Shown: piece after piece, positions 1-5,863 of the stretch
Layout of the letters: each line of letters opens with the position of its first letter
How positions within the stretch are numbered: the first letter of the stretch is position 1
Source: Rickettsiales bacterium
Lineage (GTDB): Bacteria; Pseudomonadota; Alphaproteobacteria; Rickettsiales; Anaplasmataceae
Direction: 5' to 3'
DNA length: 5,867 nucleotides
Assembly: GCA_031284675.1 (NCBI GenBank)
Contig: JAITXQ010000034.1
Location: 1-5,867 of the forward strand
Program-made: the position numbers and the translations under genes
The notes under the pieces: model-generated
What the model saw: only the letters and a program-made list of their open reading frames with translations
The model's database searches: none
Told to the model about the DNA's origin: nothing

Positions 1-294
1 AGATCTCCTGTTAATTTCTTGGTTCACATCTTTTCTACTCTCATTTCCTATTCCGTGAAATCCAAAAAGCCTTCCATTTCCTATACTTTCTTCCTTCCTT
101 AATCCAGAATTAGCGTTTAAAGCATGGTTTAAAACTTGATCATTATTTATGTTAAATGACTCTGTATTTCCAAAAGGATTGATTTTCGAAAAGAGTTTTT
201 TAAGATTATTTGTTACATTATGAAGGCTTAAAGCTAGTTTCACAACTTTTATATTACTGTTTTTAGTAGATTGAATTAAAAAATTATTTATCAT
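1..294 (-). CDS. Hypothetical protein, N-terminal part only (runs off left edge)
   Basis: An uninterrupted minus-strand reading frame of 98 codons begins with ATG at 294-292 (MINNFLIQSTKNS...) and is still open at base 1, so only the N-terminal part is visible. An in-frame TAG at 315-313 limits the start, and no other ATG lies between. A GAGGGG at 313-308 could be the ribosome binding site, but 13 bases to the ATG is long, so a rare non-ATG start slightly upstream is possible. The visible part is rich in Asn, Lys and Ser, has a mildly hydrophobic/basic stretch around residues 17-40 (KVVKLALSLHNV), then a Gly/Asn-rich polar stretch. I see no signal peptide, clear membrane span or known motif. 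It follows hemF on the same strand after 86 bases and could be cotranscribed with it. I do not recognise the family. The gene is fairly likely to be real because the frame stays open with ordinary AT-rich codon use. Confidence 0.6.
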   Translation of the reverse strand, partial: MINNFLIQSTKNSNIKVVKLALSLHNVTNNLKKLFSKINPFGNTESFNINNDQVLNHALNANSGLRKEESIGNGRLFGFHGIGNESRKDVNQEINRRS

Positions 295-307
295 GTCTAT
301 GATTGTA

Positions 308-313
308 CCCCTC
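308..313 (-). promoter_or_regulatory. Possible ribosome binding site of the left-edge gene
   Basis: GAGGGG on the minus strand is a purine run able to pair with the 16S rRNA tail. It lies 13 bases before the only ATG, longer than the usual 5-9, so it either works poorly or points to a non-ATG start between 298 and 303. Confidence 0.3.
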
Positions 314-380
314 TACAAAAGCTCACTATCATTGCACAATTTTAAACTATGATGATTTATTTTATATTAATAGCAGCTCT

Positions 381-1205
381 TTACACCCACTTAACAAGTG
401 GTGGCATTGACATCATAATTGCATCTGGATTGCCATCAGTCATTAAACCAAACCTTGTGCCACGATCGTATAGCAGATTGAATTCTACATATCTACCACG
501 TTTTATTAATTGATCTTCTCGCTGTTCTTTTGTCCAAGGTTTTTGCATATGTTGACATATGGTATGCAAATAAATTTTCAAAAAGGTTTCGCCTACTGCT
601 TTTGTAAACTTAAAATCATTCTCCCAGCTACCAGAATTAAGATTATCATAAAAAATTCCACCAATACCACGAGGTTCTTTTCTGTGTTGTAAGAAAAAGT
701 AGTTGTCACACTGCTCTTTAAATTTTGGATAATACTCAGCATCAAACTCATCACATGTTGTTTTGATTGATTCATGAATATACTGATAATCTTCCTCATT
801 TTTATATATTGGAGTAAAGTCCATTCCTCCACCGAACCATTGTTTTGAGGTATATATCAGCCTTGTGTTCATATGTGCTGCAGGAACAAGGGGCGACTGC
901 ATATGAGACACTAAAGATATACCGCTTGCCCAAAACTCTCCATTACTTTCAGTTGCGCCAGGAATCTCATTTATAACTAAATCTGCAAATTTTCCATGTA
1001 CTTTGGAAACGTTTATTCCCACTTTTTCAAAAACATTACCATAAATAATTGTAGATTCACCACCTCCGCCACCTGGGCGATCCCACTTTCTTTTTTCGAT
1101 TTTTGGCTCTATGAATGATTGTTTTTCAATTGATAAGAAAGATTCTACAATTTTATCTCTTAGTTCACAAAACCATTCGAATGCTTGTGTTTTTTGTTTT
1201 TCCAT
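381..1205 (-). CDS. hemF: Oxygen-dependent coproporphyrinogen III oxidase HemF
   Basis: This 274-residue soluble enzyme uses O2 to convert the propionates of rings A and B of coproporphyrinogen III into vinyls, giving protoporphyrinogen IX in haem synthesis. Family hallmarks appear in order: the glycine run GGGGGES (45-51) and FEKVGINVS (59-67); VPAAHMNTR (107-115), whose H111 matches the conserved active-site histidine; WFGGGMDFTPIY (123-134) with the conserved Asp; the signature HRKEPRGIGGIFYD (174-187); and RGRYVEFNLLYDRGTRFGL (236-254), a substrate/dimer region. It ends MSMPPLVKWV, about 20-25 residues earlier than the longer enterobacterial enzymes; as I recall this short end is usual in alphaproteobacteria. 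The start is supported by GAGAAA at 1216-1211, five bases upstream. There are no frame breaks. It is divergent from the kinase gene and upstream of the left-edge gene. Needing oxygen, it suits an organism living in aerobic host cells. Confidence 0.97.
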   Translation of the reverse strand: MEKQKTQAFEWFCELRDKIVESFLSIEKQSFIEPKIEKRKWDRPGGGGGESTIIYGNVFEKVGINVSKVHGKFADLVINEIPGATESNGEFWASGISLVSHMQSPLVPAAHMNTRLIYTSKQWFGGGMDFTPIYKNEEDYQYIHESIKTTCDEFDAEYYPKFKEQCDNYFFLQHRKEPRGIGGIFYDNLNSGSWENDFKFTKAVGETFLKIYLHTICQHMQKPWTKEQREDQLIKRGRYVEFNLLYDRGTRFGLMTDGNPDAIMMSMPPLVKWV

Positions 1206-1210
1206 AATAT

Positions 1211-1216
1211 TTTCTC
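1211..1216 (-). promoter_or_regulatory. Ribosome binding site of hemF
   Basis: GAGAAA on the minus strand lies five bases before the hemF ATG (1205-1203), a suitable distance, and supports that start. It is a moderate rather than strong Shine-Dalgarno. Confidence 0.5.
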
Positions 1217-1231
1217 GCTAGATATTTATTT

Positions 1232-1260
1232 TTATTAATATTGTCGTACCTAATATTCAA
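1232..1260 (-). promoter_or_regulatory. Candidate sigma-70 promoter for hemF
   Basis: On the minus strand TTGAAT (1260-1255) and TAATAA (1237-1232) are separated by 17 bases. Each matches the consensus -35 and -10 at four or five of six positions. Transcription would start near 1225, leaving a leader of about 20 bases before hemF. In such AT-rich DNA this match could arise by chance. Confidence 0.35.
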
Positions 1261-1275
1261 GGAACGTAATCAGAT

Positions 1276-1290
1276 TTAAATGGTAATTAC
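1276..1290 (+). promoter_or_regulatory. Near-match CtrA box (TTAA-N7-TTAC)
   Basis: TTAA (1276-1279), seven bases, then TTAC (1287-1290). The known alphaproteobacterial CtrA site is TTAA-N7-TTAAC, so the first half is perfect and the second differs at its fourth base. It sits about 65 bases ahead of the kinase gene, whose product probably controls CtrA phosphorylation, so feedback is conceivable. TTAA is common in AT-rich DNA, so this is weak evidence. Confidence 0.2.
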
Positions 1291-1291
1291 C
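1282..1291. promoter_or_regulatory. 10-bp perfect palindrome GGTAATTACC, candidate operator
   Basis: GGTAATTACC equals its own reverse complement and lies just upstream of the first TATAAT hexamer, near where the -35 region of a kinase promoter would be. A dimeric regulator could bind here. It overlaps the near-match CtrA box. No specific regulator can be named from the sequence. Confidence 0.3.
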
Positions 1292-1295
1292 TATC

Positions 1296-1346
1296 AAAGG
1301 TGTTAATAAATCTATAATAATTAAATAAATATAATAAAACACCTTT
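1296..1346. repeat. 9-bp inverted repeat flanking the kinase promoter hexamers
   Basis: AAAGGTGTT (1296-1304) and AACACCTTT (1338-1346) are perfect reverse complements separated by 33 AT-rich bases. The spaced arms enclose both TATAAT hexamers, and the right arm ends nine bases before the kinase ATG. It could be a pair of half-sites for a regulator. If transcribed from further upstream, it could instead be a long-loop hairpin near the start codon. It is not a terminator, having no T-run after a compact stem. Confidence 0.4.
1313..1335 (+). promoter_or_regulatory. Candidate -10 elements for the cckA-parA-parB unit
   Basis: Two perfect TATAAT hexamers lie at 1313-1318 and 1330-1335. Neither has a good -35 hexamer at 16-18 bases (for the first, 1290-1295 reads CCTATC), so an activator may be needed or another promoter may be used. 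Starts would fall near 1325 or 1342, giving very short leaders of about 31 or 14 bases. There is no clear Shine-Dalgarno before the ATG at 1356, which fits a short-leader or weakly translated message. Confidence 0.35.
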
Positions 1347-1355
1347 ATATGCACA

Positions 1356-3869
1356 ATGAGTAAAAGATACATAGATAACAAAAAAGAGAACAGGGTTGAC
1401 TTCATAGTAAGAAATTATGGAATGTCAATTGTCGTAATGGCAGTTATTATGTTCTTACCTCCAATAGTAATATCAGAACTTTACTTTTTTGATATATATG
1501 ATCAACATATTAATATAGAGATTAATTTATTAGTTAGCACTCTAATGACTCTCTTTATAATATATAATGTCAAACACTACAGATACCTACTTAATACTAT
1601 AGAATTTCAAAATGCAATATTTGCAAATGCACTAAATCATAATACAGAATTTTGCCTTATTTTACATAAGGATGAAGGCATTATTTATGCTGATGCAAGA
1701 TTCTACGAAAGATTTAAAGGTCATATAGATGATGACGCTACGTTAGACAAGATTCTTGAAGCAGGAGATATTTCAGAAAAAGACAAAAAAGCACTATATC
1801 ACGCGCTAAAAAATAACTCTTCTGCACAGGTATACATTGCTTTAAGCAAGAAAAACAGAGTATCTAACTTTCTTTTGCTCTTTGAACCAATACCAGACAA
1901 TCCCCAGGTTGCTACAAATAATAATAAGTTTTTAAATTTATCGTTAACACCAATAGCAAGACCGCACGGGTATTTTGTGTTGAAAGCAACACAAATGAAC
2001 AAGGAGCAAATATATGAGGAGTTAATAGAAAAACACAATATAGGAACTTATATTGCGAACGCTAAAGGGGTGATTTTATCTGTGAATAAAAGGTTTTTAG
2101 ATATATTTGAATTGAAAAAACTAGAAAAAGGTAGCATAATCAATGATTTTATATCTCAATCTAAATATAATAACACAGCAACCGGTAATGAAATTTTGTT
2201 TTTTACTGTAAATGGCGTTCCATTTAAGGCTCATATGAGCACTGCTATGTTTTGTGATAAATATGATCATAGTTATATACATGGCTTTATTACACCAGCT
2301 GAATCAAACGTTATTGATTATCAATTACACCCTTGTTTTGCAAATTCATCAATTGCTATTGTGCAATGTGACGTAAACGGTAATTTTATAAAGAAAAATA
2401 CGGCGCTAATAAAGCTTGCAGGGCCAGACAATAATTCAATCTTTACATTGATACTAGATGGTTATCATATGAAAATACGTGAATATTTTTCGAGTAATAG
2501 AATAAATAATGCGTCCTTTGATGTGCAACTCAGTGACAATAATAACGTGAAAATATATTTCAATAAGTTTCTTCATAATAAAATGATATTCATACTTTGT
2601 TATTTTATTGATAATACTGAACACAAAAATCTAGAGATGAAACTTGAGCATTATCAAAAAATGCAGGCTATAGGGCAGTTAGCAGGTGGTATTGCGCATG
2701 ATTTCAATAACATATTAACTGGGATAATAGGATTTTGTGATTTGCTTTTACTCCAACACTCAGCTGGTGATCTGTCTTTTGGAGATATAATACAAATACA
2801 GCAAAATGCAAAACGTGGGTCAAATTTAGTGAGGCAATTGCTTGCTTTTTCAAGAAGACAGACCTTGCAGCCAAAAATTATTGATGTAAACAGTACGATA
2901 GCTAATCTTTATGAAATGATAAAAAGATTGATAGGTGAAAATATAAAATTCACTACTTATTATGATAGAGATTTGGGTGCTGTTAGGGCTGATCAAGGGC
3001 AATTAGAGCAAGTTATACTTAACTTAGCAGTCAATGCTAGTGCTGCTATGGAAAAGGGCGGAGAATTAACTATACGAACCTTTAACCAAAAGATTGACTC
3101 ATTAAATTCTACACCTCAAGGTATGTTTTCTCCAGATAAAGAAGCAATTGAACATGGAAATTATGTTGTGATTGAAGTAATTGATACCGGATGTGGTATG
3201 ACAAAGGATGTCATTGAAAAGATCTTTGATCCATTTTTTTCTACCAAAGATATTACTTCTGGTACAGGTCTTGGCCTCTCTACTGTATATGGAATTATTA
3301 AACAAACCGAAGGGTATATCTATGTTGCTAGTAAAGTAAACAACGGCACTAAATTTAGCATATTCTTGCCCATGGTTTACATATCAGATGAAAATAATAG
3401 AGAGGAAGATAGTGAAGAAATAGAAAAACCGGTAGTAAATGAAATTAAAGGTAATGGTGTAATTTTATTAATTGAAGATGAAGATTCAGTAAGGGAGTTC
3501 ACTACTAAAGCATTAAAAAGAAAAGGATTTGATGTAGTAGAAGCTAGCATGGGCAGCAAGGCATTAGAAATAATCAGTAAAAAAAATCAACACATAGATC
3601 TAATAATTACTGATGTAATAATGCCAGAAGTAAGCGGTCCAGAGATAGTAAAAGAAGCATTGATTCACAGGCCTGATATCAACGTTATTTTTATTTCTGG
3701 ATATGCAAAAGATGCTTTTTTGAAGAACGATGATATCAATATAGAGGATTTTCATTTTTTACCAAAACCATTCACTCTAAATGAATTAGGAAACAAAGTT
3801 CAAAATGTATTACACGAAGCAAAAAAACAGTCTAATTTTAGTACGATTAGCAACAAAAAAATTTTCTAA
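1356..3869 (+). CDS. cckA: CckA-type hybrid sensor histidine kinase with receiver domain
   Basis: This 837-residue membrane-anchored hybrid kinase matches the alphaproteobacterial cell-cycle kinase CckA, known to drive the ChpT-CtrA phosphorelay and able to act as a phosphatase. Two hydrophobic helices lie at about 24-46 and 56-71. A divergent sensory region follows with probable PAS folds near 86-210, 222-318 and 325-422. The dimerisation/phosphoacceptor domain has GGIAHDFNNIL (444-454, H448 phosphorylated) and LAFSRRQTLQP. The ATPase domain shows the N box (NLAVNA, 556-561), G1 (DTGCGM, 610-615), F box (FDPFFSTK, 624-631) and G2 (GTGLGL, 636-641). The C-terminal receiver has its acidic cluster at 707-710, phosphoacceptor D753 in ITDVIMPE, S781 and K804, so all catalytic residues are present. 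The ATG at 1356 is the first after an in-frame stop at 1335 but lacks a clear ribosome binding site. parA follows after 48 bases. Kinase class is certain; the CckA assignment rests on the DHp and ATPase wording. Confidence 0.92.
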   Translation: MSKRYIDNKKENRVDFIVRNYGMSIVVMAVIMFLPPIVISELYFFDIYDQHINIEINLLVSTLMTLFIIYNVKHYRYLLNTIEFQNAIFANALNHNTEFCLILHKDEGIIYADARFYERFKGHIDDDATLDKILEAGDISEKDKKALYHALKNNSSAQVYIALSKKNRVSNFLLLFEPIPDNPQVATNNNKFLNLSLTPIARPHGYFVLKATQMNKEQIYEELIEKHNIGTYIANAKGVILSVNKRFLDIFELKKLEKGSIINDFISQSKYNNTATGNEILFFTVNGVPFKAHMSTAMFCDKYDHSYIHGFITPAESNVIDYQLHPCFANSSIAIVQCDVNGNFIKKNTALIKLAGPDNNSIFTLILDGYHMKIREYFSSNRINNASFDVQLSDNNNVKIYFNKFLHNKMIFILCYFIDNTEHKNLEMKLEHYQKMQAIGQLAGGIAHDFNNILTGIIGFCDLLLLQHSAGDLSFGDIIQIQQNAKRGSNLVRQLLAFSRRQTLQPKIIDVNSTIANLYEMIKRLIGENIKFTTYYDRDLGAVRADQGQLEQVILNLAVNASAAMEKGGELTIRTFNQKIDSLNSTPQGMFSPDKEAIEHGNYVVIEVIDTGCGMTKDVIEKIFDPFFSTKDITSGTGLGLSTVYGIIKQTEGYIYVASKVNNGTKFSIFLPMVYISDENNREEDSEEIEKPVVNEIKGNGVILLIEDEDSVREFTTKALKRKGFDVVEASMGSKALEIISKKNQHIDLIITDVIMPEVSGPEIVKEALIHRPDINVIFISGYAKDAFLKNDDINIEDFHFLPKPFTLNELGNKVQNVLHEAKKQSNFSTISNKKIF

Positions 3870-3910
3870 TGCAAAAGTTTCTGGCATATATACAATAGAG
3901 TTATTTAGAT

Positions 3911-3916
3911 AAAAGG
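3911..3916 (+). promoter_or_regulatory. Ribosome binding site crowding the GTG start of parA
   Basis: AAAAGG is the only purine-rich Shine-Dalgarno candidate before parA, with just one base between it and the GTG at 3918. That spacing is well below the usual 5-9. The start is still fixed: an in-frame TAG ends at 3908, and there is no ATG, GTG or TTG in frame before the Walker A motif. Confidence 0.4.
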
Positions 3917-3917
3917 C

Positions 3918-4760
3918 GTGAGCAAGATTATTGCAATAGTAAATCAAAAGGGTGGAGTTGGCAAAACCACAACTAGTATAAATTTATCGACGGCCTTTGC
4001 TGCTGTAGGAAAAAGTACTTTATTAGTAGATCTTGATCCTCAAGGAAATGCTAGCACCGGGCTAGGAATTTCTTATCGTAGTAGAGAAGAAAAAAATATA
4101 TATAAAATATTACTAAGTAGCGAAAATAAATTGATAGAATTGGCAATTTTCAATATAAAAGAGATTCCAAATTTATCGCTAATTTCGTCAGTAGTTGATT
4201 TATCAGCTGCAGAAATCGAATTATCACAACTTGAGCGAGGAAAATTCGTACTAAAAAGCGCATTAGAAAAAATATGCAATAATTATGAGTATATAATCAT
4301 TGATTGTCCTCCATCACTTGGCTTGCTTACCATAAATGCTCTGACTGCTGCTGATTCTATTATTGTTCCTCTTCAGTGTGAATTTTTTGCTTTGGAAGGA
4401 TTAAGCCATTTAGTTAAAACTGTAGAGCTGATAAAAAGAAGTAACCTAAACCCTTTTCTGGCAATAGAAGGAATAGTGTTAACAATGTATGACAGGCGCA
4501 ACAAACTCAGTGAACAGATTAAGAATGATATTTGTCAGTATCTAAATGATAAAGTGTATAAAACTATCATCCCATTGTATGAGACTATTATTCCGCGTAA
4601 CGTAAGGTTATCAGAAGCACCTTCTCATGGAAAGCCCGCTATTGTGTATGATCTCAAATGCCCTGGTGCACAAGCATATATAAGTTTGGCAAAGGAAATT
4701 TTAAAAAAACACGCAAACAGCTGTAAGGAAAAGAAGCTGGTAAGCGGGGGCATAGCATGA
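3918..4760 (+). CDS. parA: Chromosome partitioning ATPase ParA/Soj
   Basis: A 280-residue ParA/Soj ATPase. ATP-bound dimers coat the nucleoid and ParB-parS complexes stimulate hydrolysis, moving newly copied origins apart. The deviant Walker A motif KGGVGKTTT (11-19) carries the signature lysine K11 and K16. Walker A' is DLDPQGNAS (38-46) with catalytic D40, and Walker B is YIIIDCPPSLG (125-135) with D129. IPRNVRLSEAPSHGKP (225-240) is the conserved C-terminal block linked to nonspecific DNA binding. There is no N-terminal helix-turn-helix, so it is the chromosomal type, not the plasmid P1/F type, and the length is usual. The start is GTG, forced by a stop at 3906-3908 and by the family start SKIIAIVNQKGG. 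It follows the kinase gene by 48 bases with no terminator between, and its stop overlaps the parB start by four bases, so translation is probably coupled. It appears intact. Confidence 0.97.
   Translation: MSKIIAIVNQKGGVGKTTTSINLSTAFAAVGKSTLLVDLDPQGNASTGLGISYRSREEKNIYKILLSSENKLIELAIFNIKEIPNLSLISSVVDLSAAEIELSQLERGKFVLKSALEKICNNYEYIIIDCPPSLGLLTINALTAADSIIVPLQCEFFALEGLSHLVKTVELIKRSNLNPFLAIEGIVLTMYDRRNKLSEQIKNDICQYLNDKVYKTIIPLYETIIPRNVRLSEAPSHGKPAIVYDLKCPGAQAYISLAKEILKKHANSCKEKKLVSGGIA
4746..4750 (+). promoter_or_regulatory. Ribosome binding site of parB inside the end of parA
   Basis: GGGGG (in GCGGGGG) lies six bases before the parB ATG and within the last codons of parA. It gives a G-rich Shine-Dalgarno that stands out in AT-rich DNA. 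Together with the ATGA overlap it supports coupled translation of parA and parB. Confidence 0.5.
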
Positions 4761-5611
4761 AGGATGATAGACGCCTGGGTAGAGGTCTTGCCGGTCTCAT
4801 AGGCGATAATTATGATAATAAAGAAGATCGGCAAGAGTATTTACCTATTTCATTACTGCATCCAAGCAAATTCCAGCCAAGAAAGCATTTTGATGAAGAG
4901 TCATTAAGAGAACTTGCAAAGTCGATAGAGAAAAGTGGCGTTATACAGCCCATTGTGGTACGCAAAGATCCGAATAATGACGGTTATGAAATAATAGCTG
5001 GAGAACGTCGTTGGCGAGCAAGTAAGATTGCGAGACTCGATAGTACGCCCGTTATCATAAAAGATTTGAGCGACAAAGCATGCCTGGAAATATCCATCAT
5101 TGAAAACATACAAAGGCAAGATATAAATCCAATAGAAGAAGGTGAAGCGTATAAGAAACTGATAGATGAATTCTTTTATACACATGAAGAATTAGCTTCA
5201 GCTATAGGCAAAAGCCGCAGCCACATAACTAATATGACTCGGATGTTGTCACTTCCCTGTAGTGTGAAAATGATGATCAATGAAAAAAAATTGTCTATGG
5301 GCCATGCAAGAACACTGATTAATGTTGAAAATGCAGAAGATATTGCAGAAAGAATAGTTTATCAGGGTTTAAGCGTTAGACAAACTGAAAAATTGATAAA
5401 AAATCTGCATCGAAGTGATAACCAAAAAGAACAGAAGTATACTAAAAATCAAGATATAGCAGTAATGGAAGGCGCTATATCTTCTCAACTTGGTTTAAGA
5501 ATTAAAATTAAAGATAATAATTCTAAGGGTAAAGTTATTATACAATATAATAATCTTAATGAATTAGATTTAATATTAAAAATTTTAAATAGGAAACTTG
5601 AGTGCCAGTAG
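4757..5611 (+). CDS. parB: Chromosome partitioning protein ParB/Spo0J (CTP-dependent clamp)
   Basis: A 284-residue ParB/Spo0J protein. It binds parS, loads and slides as a CTP-dependent clamp, and stimulates ParA. The N-terminal RRLGRGLAGL (5-14) is the conserved ParA-contact motif. The CTP-binding domain runs from about 28 to 125 and includes IEKSGVIQPIVVR (57-69), the AGERRWRA box (81-88) and ENIQRQDINPIEE (116-128). The helix-turn-helix that reads parS is around 141-167 (HEELASAIGKSRSHITNMTR). MGHARTL (181-187) and LSVRQTEKL (205-213) are typical of the core, and residues 232-284 form the dimerisation domain after a short polar linker. Length and order match chromosomal ParBs. The start is fixed by the ATGA overlap with parA and a G-rich ribosome binding site. 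An eight-A run (5283-5290) lies in frame in the coding sequence. No parS site is visible in the window. Confidence 0.97.
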   Translation: MKDDRRLGRGLAGLIGDNYDNKEDRQEYLPISLLHPSKFQPRKHFDEESLRELAKSIEKSGVIQPIVVRKDPNNDGYEIIAGERRWRASKIARLDSTPVIIKDLSDKACLEISIIENIQRQDINPIEEGEAYKKLIDEFFYTHEELASAIGKSRSHITNMTRMLSLPCSVKMMINEKKLSMGHARTLINVENAEDIAERIVYQGLSVRQTEKLIKNLHRSDNQKEQKYTKNQDIAVMEGAISSQLGLRIKIKDNNSKGKVIIQYNNLNELDLILKILNRKLECQ

Positions 5612-5680
5612 AGCAAAAAGATAATATAAAATACAACTGTTGGCGTCACCCAAGTAGCCATAGAAACGGCAAAAAATCAC

Positions 5681-5709
5681 TTGACAAACTTCGCCAGCCT
5701 TTTTACCAT
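5681..5709 (+). promoter_or_regulatory. Strong sigma-70-like promoter downstream of parB
   Basis: A perfect -35 hexamer TTGACA (5681-5686) is followed by 17 bases and then TACCAT (5704-5709), which matches the -10 consensus at four of six positions including the key second A and final T. Transcription would begin near 5716 and read rightward into the 30-codon ORF and beyond the window. It is the best promoter match in the window. Confidence 0.5.
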
Positions 5710-5739
5710 TGTAGTGAAGTTATTGTATTTGCTTTCGCC

Positions 5740-5751
5740 AATCTGCAGATT
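5740..5751. promoter_or_regulatory. 12-bp perfect palindrome AATCTGCAGATT
   Basis: AATCTGCAGATT equals its own reverse complement. It lies about 30 bases downstream of the -10 of the promoter at 5681-5709 and just before the Shine-Dalgarno at 5758. It could be an operator for a dimeric protein. With no loop it is unlikely to act as an RNA hairpin. Confidence 0.3.
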
Positions 5752-5757
5752 AAAAGG

Positions 5758-5763
5758 TAAGGA
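5758..5763 (+). promoter_or_regulatory. Good Shine-Dalgarno before a 30-codon ORF
   Basis: TAAGGA lies seven bases before the ATG at 5771. This is a better match and spacing than any seen before the large plus-strand genes here, which is the main reason to consider the tiny ORF translated. Confidence 0.4.
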
Positions 5764-5770
5764 TTACTTA

Positions 5771-5863
5771 ATGTATCGGCGTCTTATGTTTAATTTTTTG
5801 CAGTATATAGATACTGTATGTCTTTACAAAACTTCATCTACATCTAGATTTTTATCTAAATAA
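5771..5863 (+). CDS. Possible small protein or leader peptide, 30 residues
   Basis: An ATG ORF of 30 codons (MYRRLMFNFLQYIDTV...FLSK) ends with TAA at 5861-5863. It has a well-spaced TAAGGA upstream and a consensus-like promoter about 60 bases further up. The product would be basic and aromatic-rich with a short hydrophobic middle. I know no such family. The same frame extends back to a TTG at 5681, but that codon is part of the -35 hexamer, so the longer version is unlikely. It could be a true small protein, a leader peptide for a gene beyond the edge, or chance. Ribosome-site quality is the only positive evidence. Confidence 0.25.
   Translation: MYRRLMFNFLQYIDTVCLYKTSSTSRFLSK
5801..5816. 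repeat. Short stem-loop CAGTAT-ATAG-ATACTG
   Basis: CAGTAT (5801-5806) and ATACTG (5811-5816) are perfect reverse complements around a four-base loop; the stem extends to eight pairs if one G-U pair is allowed. It lies inside the 30-codon ORF. No T-run follows on either strand, so it is not an intrinsic terminator. It could be a small RNA structure or chance. Confidence 0.3.

Noticed and set aside
295..380. AAGAGCT and AGCTTTT can pair on the minus strand between hemF and the left-edge gene, suggesting a terminator.
   Set aside because: The loop would be about 45 bases, the stem includes a G-U pair, and no proper T-run follows a compact hairpin.
381..443. HemF C-terminus looks 20-25 residues short of the enterobacterial enzyme.
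   Set aside because: Every conserved block is present, and as I recall alphaproteobacterial HemF normally ends in a PP-x-x-KW-like sequence. Not treated as a truncation.
2472..2490. AATACGTGAATATT in cckA faintly resembles a parS half-site.
   Set aside because: The required CACGTG core is absent and the flanks do not form the symmetric parS arms.
4904..5185. Long antisense frame within parB (93 codons).
   Set aside because: It is a mirror of strongly conserved ParB coding sequence, rich in Phe/Tyr/Ile as expected from AT-rich antisense, with no motif. The same holds for antisense frames in cckA and parA.
5486..5709. Minus-strand frame after parB: ATG at 5709 reads MVKRLAKFVK then stops, and the frame beyond it is hydrophobic and Trp-containing, suggesting a broken membrane protein.
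   Set aside because: The downstream frame soon runs into parB antisense and ends after fewer than 60 codons. No known family is recognisable, so it is most likely a shadow.
5681..5770. A 60-codon plus-strand frame starting with TTG at 5681.
   Set aside because: The TTG is the first codon of a perfect -35 hexamer and has no ribosome binding site. Only the internal ATG at 5771 has support.
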